Positions 1 to 8,651 of a DNA stretch of 64,000 nucleotides are shown here, in pieces. Each line of letters starts with the position of its first letter. Positions within the stretch are counted from its first letter, which is position 1. The translations under genes and the position numbers were made by a program. The DNA is from Bog-756 sp963704585 (GTDB lineage Bacteria > Actinomycetota > Acidimicrobiia > Acidimicrobiales > RAAP-2): the NCBI GenBank assembly GCA_963704585.1, contig OY969919.1, forward strand, positions 1,736,001 to 1,800,000, written 5' to 3'. Under the pieces are notes generated by a model. It was not told where the DNA came from. It made no database searches and saw nothing but the letters and a program-made list of their open reading frames with translations.

Positions 1-1
1 C

Positions 2-1201
2 GGGTTCACCGCAGCCACGGGCGTGGACTTCGGTTCCACACCGGCCACGTTCACCGTCAACAGCGACAGCTCGATCACGGCCACCGCTCCTGCGTCGAAC
101 GCCGGCACCTTCGACATCACGGTCCTCTCCGCCGGGGGCACCAGCTTCACCAGCTCGATCGACCAGTTCACCTTCGTCGCCGCCCCGACGATCACCAGCT
201 TGAGCCCGGACTCGGGTCCGGCCAGCGGCGGCACGGTGGTGACCATCACGGGCACCGGTCTGTCGCCCGTTACCAGCGTGGACTTCGGTGGCTCCCAGGT
301 GGCCTTCGTGGTGAACAGCGATACCTCGATCACCGCGTACCCGCCGGGCATCGGCAGCAGCCCCGACAACGCGAGCGTCACCGTCACGTCGATCGGCGGC
401 ACGAGCGCCCCGGCGCAGTACACGTACATGGGCGCCTGTCCCGGTCCGTGCGCCTCGGTAGGTGATGCCTCGATCCTCGTCGGGAGGACGGCCACGCACA
501 CCATGACCTTCGACGTCACCCTCTCCCAGCCCGAGACGACCTCCGTCTCCGTCAAATACGCCGTGGTCTCGGGGACGGCGGTCGGGGGAACGGCTGCAGG
601 TCCGGGTGTCGACTTCAAGCTGAAGACCGGGACGCTGACGTTCACACCGAGCTCGAAGACCGGTCTCACGCCGGTGACGAAGACGATTCCGGTGACGGTC
701 TACTCCGACGCTGCAGCCGACCCGACCGAGACGTTCACGGTGGCGCTCTCCAACCCGACGGGCGGGCTCGCCCTCGGACGCGCGACCGGAACAGGAACGA
801 TCCTCGCTGACGACACGTCGGGTGGTACGACGCTCGGCATCGGCGACACCGGGGCCGTCGTCCTGGGCACCGGAAATGCATCGCTTTCGCTGCCGGTCAC
901 GCTCTCGGACCCGGCGTCCCAGACGATCTCCGTCAGCTACACGGTGACGCCCGGGACGGCCACCTACAGCTCGACCGCAGCAGGCGGCGGGAACTACGGC
1001 GGTAAGACGACGGGGACGGTGACCTTTGCCGCGGGCAGCTCGAGCAAGACCATCACCGTGCCGATCTGGCCGAACGCGAACCTCCAGAACGACGTGGGCT
1101 TCACAGTCTCGCTCTCCGGTCTCACCGGGTCAGGGGTGACACTCAACCGGCCGACCGGTACGGGGACGATCCTGGGGAGCGCTGTCGTCGGGCCGACGTA
1201 G
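2..1201 (+). CDS. IPT/TIG and Calx-beta repeat surface protein, 3' part only
   Basis: The reading frame is open from the first bases of the window, so the true start lies upstream; the first internal GTG is at 23. About 399 residues are visible. The first 140 hold the end of one and then a complete IPT/TIG immunoglobulin-like unit (SLSPDSGPASGGT and VDFGGS are typical). Residues about 155-270 and 275-390 are two Calx-beta-like units, each ending in the usual acidic/Gly pattern (TGTILADD, TGTGTIL). Such repeats make rigid stalks in secreted or cell-surface adhesion proteins. There is no sortase signal or C-terminal membrane anchor before the TAG. Composition is Thr/Ser/Gly-rich. The domain assignment is firm; ligand and full architecture cannot be known from this fragment. 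Confidence 0.85.
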   Translation, partial: GFTAATGVDFGSTPATFTVNSDSSITATAPASNAGTFDITVLSAGGTSFTSSIDQFTFVAAPTITSLSPDSGPASGGTVVTITGTGLSPVTSVDFGGSQVAFVVNSDTSITAYPPGIGSSPDNASVTVTSIGGTSAPAQYTYMGACPGPCASVGDASILVGRTATHTMTFDVTLSQPETTSVSVKYAVVSGTAVGGTAAGPGVDFKLKTGTLTFTPSSKTGLTPVTKTIPVTVYSDAAADPTETFTVALSNPTGGLALGRATGTGTILADDTSGGTTLGIGDTGAVVLGTGNASLSLPVTLSDPASQTISVSYTVTPGTATYSSTAAGGGNYGGKTTGTVTFAAGSSSKTITVPIWPNANLQNDVGFTVSLSGLTGSGVTLNRPTGTGTILGSAVVGPT

Positions 1202-1360
1202 TCCGTTCGAGGAGGTGCACGGCGCCGACGGTGCGGTGGTAGCCGGTCGAAGCACTTTGCACGAATCCCGCCGTGGCCGCAGCGAACAGCGGGCTCGCGC
1301 CGTTGGAGCGCCGGGCGACTCGCCCGGTGACGCCGTCGGTTCCGTGGTGACGCAGCACCC

Positions 1361-2794
1361 GTGAGACCGCGCCTGCCGCACCGGGCCAGGCGCAGACCGC
1401 CGGGGACCGTCATCACCTGGCCGGTGCTGGCGATGATGACCGTGGGCTCGGTCGGCTACCTGGGTTCGACGCCGGCATCGGCCGTCTACGGCCTCGCCTC
1501 GGTGTCGCTCTACGTCATCCCCGCCGTCGTCTTCCTGCTGCCAGTGTCGCTCGTCGCCGCCGAGCTCGCCTCCGGCTGGGACGGCGGTGTCTTCAACTGG
1601 GTACGGGAAGGCGTCTCCGCCCCGATGGGGCTGCTCGCAGTGTGGTGCGAGTTCGCCCAGACGATCTTCTACTACCCGGCGCTGCTCGCGTACGTCGGGA
1701 GCACCGTCGCCTACGTCGTCGACCCCGGCCTCGCCGGGAACGGGGTCTACACCGCCGTCGTGATCATCGTCCTGTTCTGGCTCAGCGTGCTCGTGACCTC
1801 GCGTGGCACGAGACTCATGGCCGAGCTCTCCTCCACGGGGACGGTCGTCGGCACGTTGATCCCCGGGGCCTTGCTCGTGATCTTCGGCGTGATCTACCTC
1901 CTCCAGGGCAACCACTCCGCCGCGCCGATGAACGTGCACCATCTCCTGCCCCAGTGGAGCGGTCTCGCGAGCATCGTCCTGGTGGTGAACAGCTTCTTCA
2001 CCTACGCCGGCATCGAGGTGAACGCCGTCCACGTCGGGGCGATGCCGAACCCGGGTCGCGACTACCCGAAGTCGATGTTCCTCGCCACCGCCGTCGTGCT
2101 CGCCGTCTTCCTCCTCCCGACGCTCGTGATCTCCTGGGTGGTCCCCTCCCGGCAGATCAGCTTCACCGCAGGGGTCATGCAGGCCTTCGACTCCCTGCTC
2201 CACCACCTGGGCATCGGATTCGCCGTGCCGGTGATCGCCGTCGCGCTCGCGGTCGGCGCGCTGGCCGGGATGTTGTCCTGGCTCGGCGGTCCGTCGGAGG
2301 GGCTGCTACGGATCGGCCGCGAGCAGGGCTTCCTCCCGCCCTACTTCCAGAAGGTCAATGCCAACGGGATCGAGATGCACATCCTCACCGCCCAGGCCAC
2401 TGTCATCACGGTCATCGCGCTGCTCTTCGCCTTCCTCCCGAGCGTCTCACACGCGTACTGGATCTTCGCCGCCATGGCCACCCAGGTGTATCTCGTCATG
2501 TACGTCCTCATGTTCGTTGCCGCTTTCCGGCTGCGCCGTTCGCAGCCCGATCGCCCGCGCGGCTATCGCGCGCCCCTCCTCGGGCTGCTCTGCACCCTCG
2601 GCGCCACGTCGTCGATCGCGGCACTCGTCATCGGATTCTTGCCGCCGTCGCAGTTCGGCAACCAGAACCCGGTGACCTACGTCGTCCTCATCCTCGCGGG
2701 GGTCCTCGTCGTCGGGATCCTCCCGCCCTTCCTGCTCGACCGCCTCCGGAAGCCGAGCTGGAAGGCCGACGCCGTGCAGGGACATCGAGGCTGA
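1361..2794 (+). CDS. APC-superfamily amino-acid permease, glutamate:GABA antiporter-like
   Basis: A 477-aa polytopic membrane protein with about 12 hydrophobic segments. Near the N-terminus it has the small-residue first helix of APC carriers (GSVGYLGSTPAS), followed by AELASGWDGGVFNWV, a signature seen in the glutamate:GABA antiporter (GadC/YjeM) branch of the superfamily. It would sit in the cytoplasmic membrane and exchange or import an amino acid; the substrate cannot be read from sequence. The GTG at 1361 is the first possible start and has no clear Shine-Dalgarno. The C-terminal tail is short and charged and lacks the long plug of E. coli GadC. It ends 31 bp before the converging response-regulator gene. 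Confidence 0.85.
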   Translation: MRPRLPHRARRRPPGTVITWPVLAMMTVGSVGYLGSTPASAVYGLASVSLYVIPAVVFLLPVSLVAAELASGWDGGVFNWVREGVSAPMGLLAVWCEFAQTIFYYPALLAYVGSTVAYVVDPGLAGNGVYTAVVIIVLFWLSVLVTSRGTRLMAELSSTGTVVGTLIPGALLVIFGVIYLLQGNHSAAPMNVHHLLPQWSGLASIVLVVNSFFTYAGIEVNAVHVGAMPNPGRDYPKSMFLATAVVLAVFLLPTLVISWVVPSRQISFTAGVMQAFDSLLHHLGIGFAVPVIAVALAVGALAGMLSWLGGPSEGLLRIGREQGFLPPYFQKVNANGIEMHILTAQATVITVIALLFAFLPSVSHAYWIFAAMATQVYLVMYVLMFVAAFRLRRSQPDRPRGYRAPLLGLLCTLGATSSIAALVIGFLPPSQFGNQNPVTYVVLILAGVLVVGILPPFLLDRLRKPSWKADAVQGHRG

Positions 2795-2825
2795 GACCCG
2801 AGGTCGGGCACGCGCCCCGGAGCCC

Positions 2826-3480
2826 TCACCCGGCGGGCGCGTCGCCGGCCAGTCCGTGCCGGTGCGCATACGCAACGGCCTGGGCCCGGTCGCGACTCTG
2901 CGTCTTGGCGAAGATCCGGTTGATGTGTGTCTTGACGGTCGTCTCTGCCACGTAGAGGCGCGTTCGCGATCTCGCCGTTCGAGAGGCCGCCGGCGAGCAG
3001 GGTCAGCACCTCGACCTCACGGTCGGTGAGACCGTCCGGCGGTATCGGAGTCGGCTGTCCGGGCGCATGCTGCGCAGCACTCAACAGCCTCGCCTGCACC
3101 GACGCGTCGAGCACGGTCTGTCCGGCGGCCGCACCCTCGAGCGCACGCCTGATGTCGTCCCGTGACGCGTCCTTCGTCAGGTAACCGGCGGCACCGGCGG
3201 TCAGCGCGGCGATGATCGAGTCGTCGTCCGCGTAGGTCGTGAGCACGACCACGGCCACGTCCGGACGGGCGGTGCGGATGGACCTGGTCGCTTCGACGCC
3301 GTCGAGGCGGGGCATCCGGAGGTCCATGAGCACGATGTCGGGCGAGGTCTCCTCGACGAGCTCGATCGCCTCGATGCCGTCGCCCGCCAACCCGACGACG
3401 TCGGTCTCCGGGAGCCCGCCGACGATGGTGGCGAGGCCTTCGCGCACCACCCGCTGGTCGTCGACGATGAGGACTCTCAC
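2826..3480 (-). CDS. NarL/LuxR-family response regulator, frameshifted near 2961
   Basis: The receiver domain is intact: VDD near the N-terminus, phosphoacceptor Asp53 in LMDLRMP, and the conserved Lys in YLTKDAS. The LuxR-type helix-turn-helix starts normally (GLTDREVEVLTLLAGGLSN) but the frame breaks after EIAN. Reading on with one base removed at about 2961 restores a perfect C-terminus (RLYVAETTVKTH, then NRIF) and a TGA at 2826-2828, giving a normal 217-aa regulator. The GTG start at 3480 overlaps the TGA of the upstream histidine kinase in a GTGA, so this is the kinase's cognate regulator. As written the product would lose most of its recognition helix. The single extra base may be a sequencing error or a real inactivating mutation. 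Confidence 0.85.
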
Positions 3481-4688
3481 GACGGCGCACCACTTTGCGC
3501 ACCACTCGGCGCAGGGCTCGCCGACGTCGCCACCGGCACGGTGGCCGCCACCCGCCAGCCGCCCGCCGACGGTCCGACTTCGACCTGACCACCCAGCATC
3601 TCGAGGCGCTCGGTGATGCCGCGCAGGCCGTACCCGCCGCCACCATCCTGCGACGTCGAGTGCACGGCGCCACCGCGCTCGACGGCCTCGTTGTCGACCG
3701 TCACGAGCACCGCCGCCGGCTCGAAGCGGAGGACGACGGAGGTCGCAGCGCCGGCAGCGTGCTTCATCACATTGGTCAGCGCCTCCTGCACGACGCGGTA
3801 CAGGTTCGAGACCACCGGGGGTGGGAGCGGTCGGGTCGCGCCCGACACCTCGAAGCGTGCGTGCTGCTGCGCGCAGAGCCTGGCCAGCTGCTCCTCGAGG
3901 GGTACCGGCGCCTCGCGGAGCGCGCGTACCGCGCCGCGCGCTTCGTCGAGCCCTTCGCGGACGAGCTGCCGGGTCCGCTCCAGCTGCTCCCGCACCGCCG
4001 GGCTCACACTCGCCTCCGCGTCGACCACCGTCGAGAACGCCTCCAGCTGGAGGGAGAGCGCAGCGAGCGTGTGCGCGAGGACGTCATGGAGCTCGCGGGC
4101 GAGATGGTTGCGCTCGCTCAGGACCTCTGCCCTGGCGCGTAGCACCTCGGCCCGGGCGGTCTCGAGCTCGACGCGTGCGTCCTGCGACGCCCGTTCGGCC
4201 ACCTGGTGCCGTGAGCTCCCCACCATGAGCCCGGCGAAGATCGCGGCCAGGGTGCCCAGCGCGAGGCCCACGACATGGCCGGTGAGTGCGACACTCGCGA
4301 AGGCGGCGACCCCGCCCACCGCGCCGACGGCCAGGGCGATCGGGAAGCGCCACCGCATCGCCGCGCCGAGGGCGGCGACCGCCGGGAAGACGAGGGCCAC
4401 CGGGGCGAACGGCACGAGGGCCCCGCCCGCGGCCGCCATCACCGCCAGCAGGGTGGCGAGCATCCCTTCGGACGGGGAGGGGGAGGACCGGAGCCACACC
4501 CACAGCGTCCAGCAGATGACCGCGATCGCGAGGAGCACCGACGCCACCGTCTGCGAGCGACCGTGGGCGAGGTGCTCGATCTCCGCCGCCGCTCCCCAGG
4601 TCAGCAGACCCAGGGAGGCGAGGTTGATGGCGTTCGGGATGACGACCCAGGCGGTCGGCGGGCGCTGGTGCTCAGACGGGCTGCTCAC
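3477..4688 (-). CDS. sensor histidine kinase, HisKA_3/NarX-type
   Basis: A 403-aa two-component sensor. Residues about 15-160 form five or six membrane helices with almost no extracellular loop, so it probably senses something in or near the membrane. A short coiled coil (about 162-195) leads to the HisKA_3 phosphoacceptor box ELHDVLAHT, His about 201. The HATPase domain follows with an N-box (NVMKHA) and a G-box (GYGLRGITERLEMLGG). The start is the GTG at 4688, which overlaps the upstream membrane gene by 17 bases; the longer open frame upstream of it is low-complexity and antisense-like. Its stop overlaps the response-regulator start (GTGA). Signal unknown. Confidence 0.88.
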   Translation of the reverse strand: MSSPSEHQRPPTAWVVIPNAINLASLGLLTWGAAAEIEHLAHGRSQTVASVLLAIAVICWTLWVWLRSSPSPSEGMLATLLAVMAAAGGALVPFAPVALVFPAVAALGAAMRWRFPIALAVGAVGGVAAFASVALTGHVVGLALGTLAAIFAGLMVGSSRHQVAERASQDARVELETARAEVLRARAEVLSERNHLARELHDVLAHTLAALSLQLEAFSTVVDAEASVSPAVREQLERTRQLVREGLDEARGAVRALREAPVPLEEQLARLCAQQHARFEVSGATRPLPPPVVSNLYRVVQEALTNVMKHAAGAATSVVLRFEPAAVLVTVDNEAVERGGAVHSTSQDGGGGYGLRGITERLEMLGGQVEVGPSAGGWRVAATVPVATSASPAPSGAQSGAPS

Positions 4689-5280
4689 TGCGCTCCATGA
4701 TGCTCCGCCCGGCCGGGAGCCGGGACGACTGCTCGGATCGCACCGTCGCGGGGACCCGGTCGGCCGATTCGGCCGCCGACACCGGCGCCTGCCGGCAGAT
4801 GGCCTGGGCCCGGCACGCCAGCACGCCGGTCCGGAGGACCGCCTCCGAAAGCGCCATGAGGATGAGCGCGGACGTCCAGGCGGCGGCGCTGGTGATGCTG
4901 TTGGTGGCGCTGAAGTGCGCGATCGCCGGCCCGCCACCGTGCGTGGCGTACACCTGGAACGCGAGCCGACCTCCGGTGCCGAGGATCCAGAGCGCCGCGG
5001 CTGCGACGCCGGCCTTGGCGAAGGGCACGCCGTCCTCACCTGCAGAGACCGAGGTGAAGCGGCCTGCGAGGCCGCCGAGCGTGCCGCCCAGCACCGCGCA
5101 CCCGACGATGAGGACGAGGTCGTTGCCGGACGTCGGGATGGTGTGCAGGTAGGAGTGCGCCACATACCCCACGATGCCGATCGGCAGCAGCAGGGAACGG
5201 ACGGTCAGCCGTCGGCCGCGCACCTGGACGAGCACGATGCCGATGAGTGCGATGTCGATGAGGTAATCGGTAAGTGTCAT
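4672..5280 (-). CDS. integral membrane protein, first gene of the two-component operon
   Basis: A 202-aa protein starting at ATG 5280 (MTLTDYLID). The first 150 residues contain about five hydrophobic helices separated by short loops; the last 45 are polar and Arg/Ser-rich, so the C-terminus is probably cytoplasmic. An arrangement of paired helices with a VQVRGRRLT loop is reminiscent of CcdC/DUF1453-type membrane proteins, but I do not recognise the family with certainty. It overlaps the sensor kinase by 17 bases, which makes co-translation and a functional link likely, for example as an accessory sensor or as the regulated target. The gene is about 150 bp from the divergent cation antiporter. 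Confidence 0.65.
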   Translation of the reverse strand: MTLTDYLIDIALIGIVLVQVRGRRLTVRSLLLPIGIVGYVAHSYLHTIPTSGNDLVLIVGCAVLGGTLGGLAGRFTSVSAGEDGVPFAKAGVAAAALWILGTGGRLAFQVYATHGGGPAIAHFSATNSITSAAAWTSALILMALSEAVLRTGVLACRAQAICRQAPVSAAESADRVPATVRSEQSSRLPAGRSIMERSEQPV

Positions 5281-5428
5281 ACCTGCAGTGTCGGGAATTC
5301 GCCGGCCCGCGTCGTCCGTCCTCGGGTGGACCGCGGGTGGATTCCGGCGTCCACCCGGAGGTCGACCCGGCCCCCGACCTGCACAGATGCCGTGCTCACC
5401 CGGTCGGCCGTGCCACGCTGGGCGGGCC

Positions 5429-6724
5429 GTGGCCACCGACGACGCCCTCAACGCGACCAATCTCGTGGTCCTCGCCGCCTGCATCGTTGGCTGGGGGCTG
5501 GTCTCCGCCCGCTTCGAGCGGTGGCAGGTCACCGCGCCGATCGCCTTCGTGGCCCTCGGACTCGCGGTGAGCCACGGGCCCCTCGGCATCGTCCACCTGC
5601 AGCTCCACTCGAACACGATCCGGGACGTCGCGGAGCTCACGCTGGCACTCGTCCTCTTCGCCGACGCCTCCCGCGTCAACGCACGCACCCTGGTGGCCGA
5701 CGTCGGGATCCCGGTCCGGCTCCTCGCCATCGGACTGCCCCTGACCATCGGCGCCGGGACGGCACTCGCCTTCGGGCTCTACTCGTCCTCGGGCATCTGG
5801 GTCGCGGCGCTCATCGGCGCGATCGTCGCCCCGACCGACGCGGCGCTCGGCGCGACGATCATGGCGGACGAGCGCATCCCCGCCCGGGTGCGCCGCGTCC
5901 TCAACGTCGAGAGCGGCCTGAACGACGGGATCGCCACGCCCTTCGTCAACCTCTTCCTCGCCGGCGCGCTGGCCAGCGAGGCGCTGAGCACGACCGGCGT
6001 CGCCAATGCCGCCGTCGAGCTCCTCGGCGGCGCGGCGATCGGCGCGGGCATCGGTGCTGGCGGGGCGCTCCTGCTCTCGCTCGCGACCCACGCAGGTTGG
6101 AGCGCACCCGGCTTCCGGCCCCTCGCGGTCGTGGCCCTGCCGGCGTGTGCGTACGCGGCTGCGCTCGTCGCCCAGACCAACGGCTTCGTCTCGGCGTTCG
6201 TGGCCGGCCTCGCGTTCGGGACCGTGCTCGGCGGGCACGAGGACGTCCTCGCCTTCACGGAGGAGACGGGGACCCTGCTCTCCCTCTTCGTCTGGTTCGC
6301 CTTCGGTTCGGTGATGCTCGTGCCCGGTATCCGGGAGGCGGGATGGCGAGATCTCGGATTCGCCGTCCTGGCCCTCACCGTCATGCGGATGGTCCCCGTC
6401 GCGCTCTCGCTCGCAGGCTCCGGCTTTGACCGGGCGACCGTCGCATTCGTCGGCTGGTTCGGCCCCCGGGGTCTGGCGTCGGTCGTCTTCGGACTCATCG
6501 CGGTCGACGGGCTCGCGCCTGCCGACGCGCAGGTCGTGCTCGGCGCGGTCGTGGTCACGGTCGCCCTCAGCGTCGTCGCGCACGGTGTGACCGCGTCGCC
6601 GCTCGCCCGCCGGTACGGGGAGCGCGCCGACCGGCTCCATCCCGAGCTCCCCGAGCACCACGACATGCCGGGTCTCGCGGTCCGGAGCCTGCGGGCGGAC
6701 CGGCGCACGCGCGCTGCCGGCTGA
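5429..6724 (+). CDS. CPA1-family Na+(K+)/H+ antiporter
   Basis: A 431-aa protein with about 12 membrane helices. Diagnostic CPA1 elements are present: GAIVAPTDAALG in the ion-binding helix with its essential Asp pair region, followed by VLNVESGLNDGIATP, whose Glu-Ser-Gly-Leu-Asn-Asp box is typical of NhaP/NHE-type exchangers. A later GWFGPRGLASVVFG is also conserved. It would exchange cytoplasmic Na+ or K+ for protons. The start chosen is GTG 5429, just before the first hydrophobic stretch; the frame stays open further upstream but that part is Pro/Arg-rich and unlike the family. There is no cytoplasmic C-terminal regulatory domain, only about 25 charged residues. Confidence 0.9.
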   Translation: MATDDALNATNLVVLAACIVGWGLVSARFERWQVTAPIAFVALGLAVSHGPLGIVHLQLHSNTIRDVAELTLALVLFADASRVNARTLVADVGIPVRLLAIGLPLTIGAGTALAFGLYSSSGIWVAALIGAIVAPTDAALGATIMADERIPARVRRVLNVESGLNDGIATPFVNLFLAGALASEALSTTGVANAAVELLGGAAIGAGIGAGGALLLSLATHAGWSAPGFRPLAVVALPACAYAAALVAQTNGFVSAFVAGLAFGTVLGGHEDVLAFTEETGTLLSLFVWFAFGSVMLVPGIREAGWRDLGFAVLALTVMRMVPVALSLAGSGFDRATVAFVGWFGPRGLASVVFGLIAVDGLAPADAQVVLGAVVVTVALSVVAHGVTASPLARRYGERADRLHPELPEHHDMPGLAVRSLRADRRTRAAG

Positions 6725-6787
6725 CGATCACGATCCGCCCCGGACCGTCGACGCCGCGCCCCACCCCCGGATCTCCGACGCGCGCGG

Positions 6788-7450
6788 TCAGGTGTCCCGC
6801 TGGGAGAACTGCTCGAGCGCCTCGTCGAGCGACGTGTCCTCGGTGACCCGGGGGAAGTCCTCCCGCGTGTTGAGGTGCGGGAACGGCTCGCTCGGGACGG
6901 CCGTGCCCAAGGCCTCGCAGAGCGGTGCCCATCCGAGGGCGGGCTTCCAGTCCACCAGCCGGTCGGCGGGAACGGAGGCCCTGACCTCCGCGTTGTGCCG
7001 GTCGTAGGCGTCGCGTGCCACATCCTCGTCCGTCCACCGCGGGGTGAACCGCGCGGTGGCCACGGCCCGCCACATCTCGTACCACTCCGCCATCTCGGGC
7101 GGCAGATCCGCACCGTCGATCGCGAAGATCGTCTGGCTGGCGCTCTCCCACCATGCCCGGGAGTCGCTCCGCGTCGAGAGCACGACGACGGCGTCGGGAT
7201 TCGCCTCGAGGATCTCGGGCCAGAAGAGGCACGCGGGGAAGTCCGACGTCGCGCCGTACCCGTCGAGCAGCGCGCGCCAGTCGACCGCGCCCCCCTCCGC
7301 GGCCTCACGCCACACCCCGACGTGCTCCGGCCGGCCGAACACCTCGAGCATGTGGTAGCAGGGGTCGCCGAGCAGCTGCTCGAGCCCCGTCTTGAGCGAG
7401 AGCGTGCCGGTCCTCCCGACGCCCGCTCCGACCACCCGTACGGTGTCCAT
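6788..7450 (-). CDS. sulfotransferase-family protein, P-loop type
   Basis: A 220-aa protein whose N-terminus VVGAGVGRTGTLSLKTGLEQLLG is a 5'-phosphosulfate-binding loop of the PAPS-dependent sulfotransferase fold. Next come CYHMLEV and, later, VVLSTRSDSRAWW, the usual 3'-phosphate-binding region. It probably transfers sulfate from PAPS to a hydroxyl group; the acceptor is unknown. A good Shine-Dalgarno (GAAGGAG) lies 5-6 bases before ATG 7450. It is the last gene of the minus-strand operon that begins with the alcohol dehydrogenase at 12965, 43 bp after the thioesterase. It is a different subfamily from the larger, frameshifted sulfotransferase in the same operon. Confidence 0.85.
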   Translation of the reverse strand: MDTVRVVGAGVGRTGTLSLKTGLEQLLGDPCYHMLEVFGRPEHVGVWREAAEGGAVDWRALLDGYGATSDFPACLFWPEILEANPDAVVVLSTRSDSRAWWESASQTIFAIDGADLPPEMAEWYEMWRAVATARFTPRWTDEDVARDAYDRHNAEVRASVPADRLVDWKPALGWAPLCEALGTAVPSEPFPHLNTREDFPRVTEDTSLDEALEQFSQRDT

Positions 7451-7493
7451 CAATTGCTCCTTCCGTTCGTCCCTCCGGACGCTCGTGATCCTC

Positions 7494-8159
7494 TCACTCC
7501 GTGACGACGCCGAACTGGTCCCGATCGACCGTGATGAACAGCGCCTCGGTCGTCGCGACGACCTCGTCTGCCGCGCGGCACTCACCGGCGACACGCAGTT
7601 TGCGCCCTTCCCGACCGGTGATGCGGAGCCGGAACTCGAGCGGCGACCCCATCGGGACCGGCCGGAGGTACCGGACGGTGAGCTCCCCGGTGTAGGCCGC
7701 CGTGCCGGCGAGCGGGAGGAGGAACCCCGCGAAGTCGTCGAAGAGGGCGGCCACCATGCCGCCGTGGGCACGACCGGGCGCCCCGCCGTAGGAGGCGCCG
7801 AGCAGGGTGCGGATCACGACCTCGCCGTCGCCGTACTCGAACTCGAAGTCGGCCGAGATCGGATTGGCCGGACCGCCAACGGCGCGGTCCATCATCGGGT
7901 TGCTCATGCCGGACCCTGTCGCGTCGGCACGGACCGCCGCGTCGGAACGGACGGCCGCGTCGGCCTCGAACATCTGGCCGACGTGCTCGGCGAGCCGCAG
8001 CGCGCGGTCCCGCGCCGGTGCAGAACGGAGCTCGGACGTCACCTCTCCTGCGAGCTCTGTGATCCGCTCGAGCAGCTCGACCTTGCCGTCGTGCGCGACG
8101 AACGCGTCGTTGAGGGCCCGGAGCGCCGCTGCCGCGGTCTGCCGTTCGTCCGCCGTCAT
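7494..8159 (-). CDS. hotdog-fold thioesterase (PaaI/4HBT-like)
   Basis: A 221-aa protein. Residues about 1-75 are a helical N-terminal part. A 4HBT hotdog domain then shows GRAHGGMVAALFDDFAGF, in which the HGG turn and the acidic residue on the central helix form the usual active site, followed by YTGELTVRYLRPVPMG. It should hydrolyse an acyl-CoA or aryl-CoA. It starts one base after the stop of the VOC gene and is part of the 6.8-13 kb operon. The start is ATG 8159; the longer open frame upstream overlaps the VOC gene and is rejected. The CoA-thioesterase class is well supported, the substrate is not. Confidence 0.82.
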   Translation of the reverse strand: MTADERQTAAAALRALNDAFVAHDGKVELLERITELAGEVTSELRSAPARDRALRLAEHVGQMFEADAAVRSDAAVRADATGSGMSNPMMDRAVGGPANPISADFEFEYGDGEVVIRTLLGASYGGAPGRAHGGMVAALFDDFAGFLLPLAGTAAYTGELTVRYLRPVPMGSPLEFRLRITGREGRKLRVAGECRAADEVVATTEALFITVDRDQFGVVTE

Positions 8160-8160
8160 C

Positions 8161-8634
8161 TCATCTCGCCCCCGACTCGGACTCGAAGAGGAACGCCATC
8201 CCCTCGCGCATCGCGGCGTCGACCAGCTCGATCCGCACACCGAGCAGGTCGTCACGGTGGTACGCGAACCCGGCCGGTGCCTCGCCTCCCGCACGGCCGC
8301 CGAGCTGGAGGGGGCAGCCGATCCCGGCAAGGCCTGCGCTGTCCGACGGGAGGGCGTCGCTCCAGAAGCCGATGTGGTGGAGGTTGCTCTGCTCGTTTCG
8401 GACCCAGACCGTGCCGGGCACCTCCTCGATGACCTCCAACGACGGGTGGCCCGTCGAGTAGCAGATCGTGCTCGGCAGGTCGAGGTCGGACCCGCTGCCG
8501 TCGCGCACCTGCGTCGCGTCGAGGTGGAGGACCGGACCCCAGGTGACCCCGAGCATCTCGGTGAGCCGCGCTCGGGCGGCCTCGATATCGGCGACCACGA
8601 TGCCCACGTGGTAGTGGTCGACTGGCGTCTGCAT
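8161..8634 (-). CDS. VOC (glyoxalase/dioxygenase-fold) protein
   Basis: A 157-aa protein starting at ATG 8634 with HYHVGIVVADIEAARARL, the first beta-alpha unit of the vicinal oxygen chelate fold. A second unit has HHIGFWSDALP and DLLGVRIELVD. His near the start, His in HHIGFW and Glu in RIELVD are placed like VOC metal ligands. Members include glyoxalases, epimerases such as methylmalonyl-CoA epimerase, and extradiol-type dioxygenases, so the reaction is not determined. It lies 17 bp after the MBL/alkylsulfatase-like gene and one base before the thioesterase, inside the same operon. The longer frame to 8727 reads low-complexity Ala/Gly and overlaps the upstream gene. Confidence 0.78.
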   Translation of the reverse strand: MQTPVDHYHVGIVVADIEAARARLTEMLGVTWGPVLHLDATQVRDGSGSDLDLPSTICYSTGHPSLEVIEEVPGTVWVRNEQSNLHHIGFWSDALPSDSAGLAGIGCPLQLGGRAGGEAPAGFAYHRDDLLGVRIELVDAAMREGMAFLFESESGAR

Positions 8635-8651
8635 CCCGGTCCCCCGCGCTC

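Noticed and set aside
1202..1360. Small gene between the surface protein and the APC permease
   Set aside because: The 158 bp has no start with ribosome binding site and no frame with protein-like composition.
2826..3480. Programmed frameshift in the response regulator
   Set aside because: There is no slippery heptamer and no structured element after it; an indel is simpler, especially with other indels nearby.
3613..6429. 938-aa plus-strand open frame
   Set aside because: It is antisense to the kinase operon and then out of frame in the antiporter; Ser/Arg-rich with no domain.
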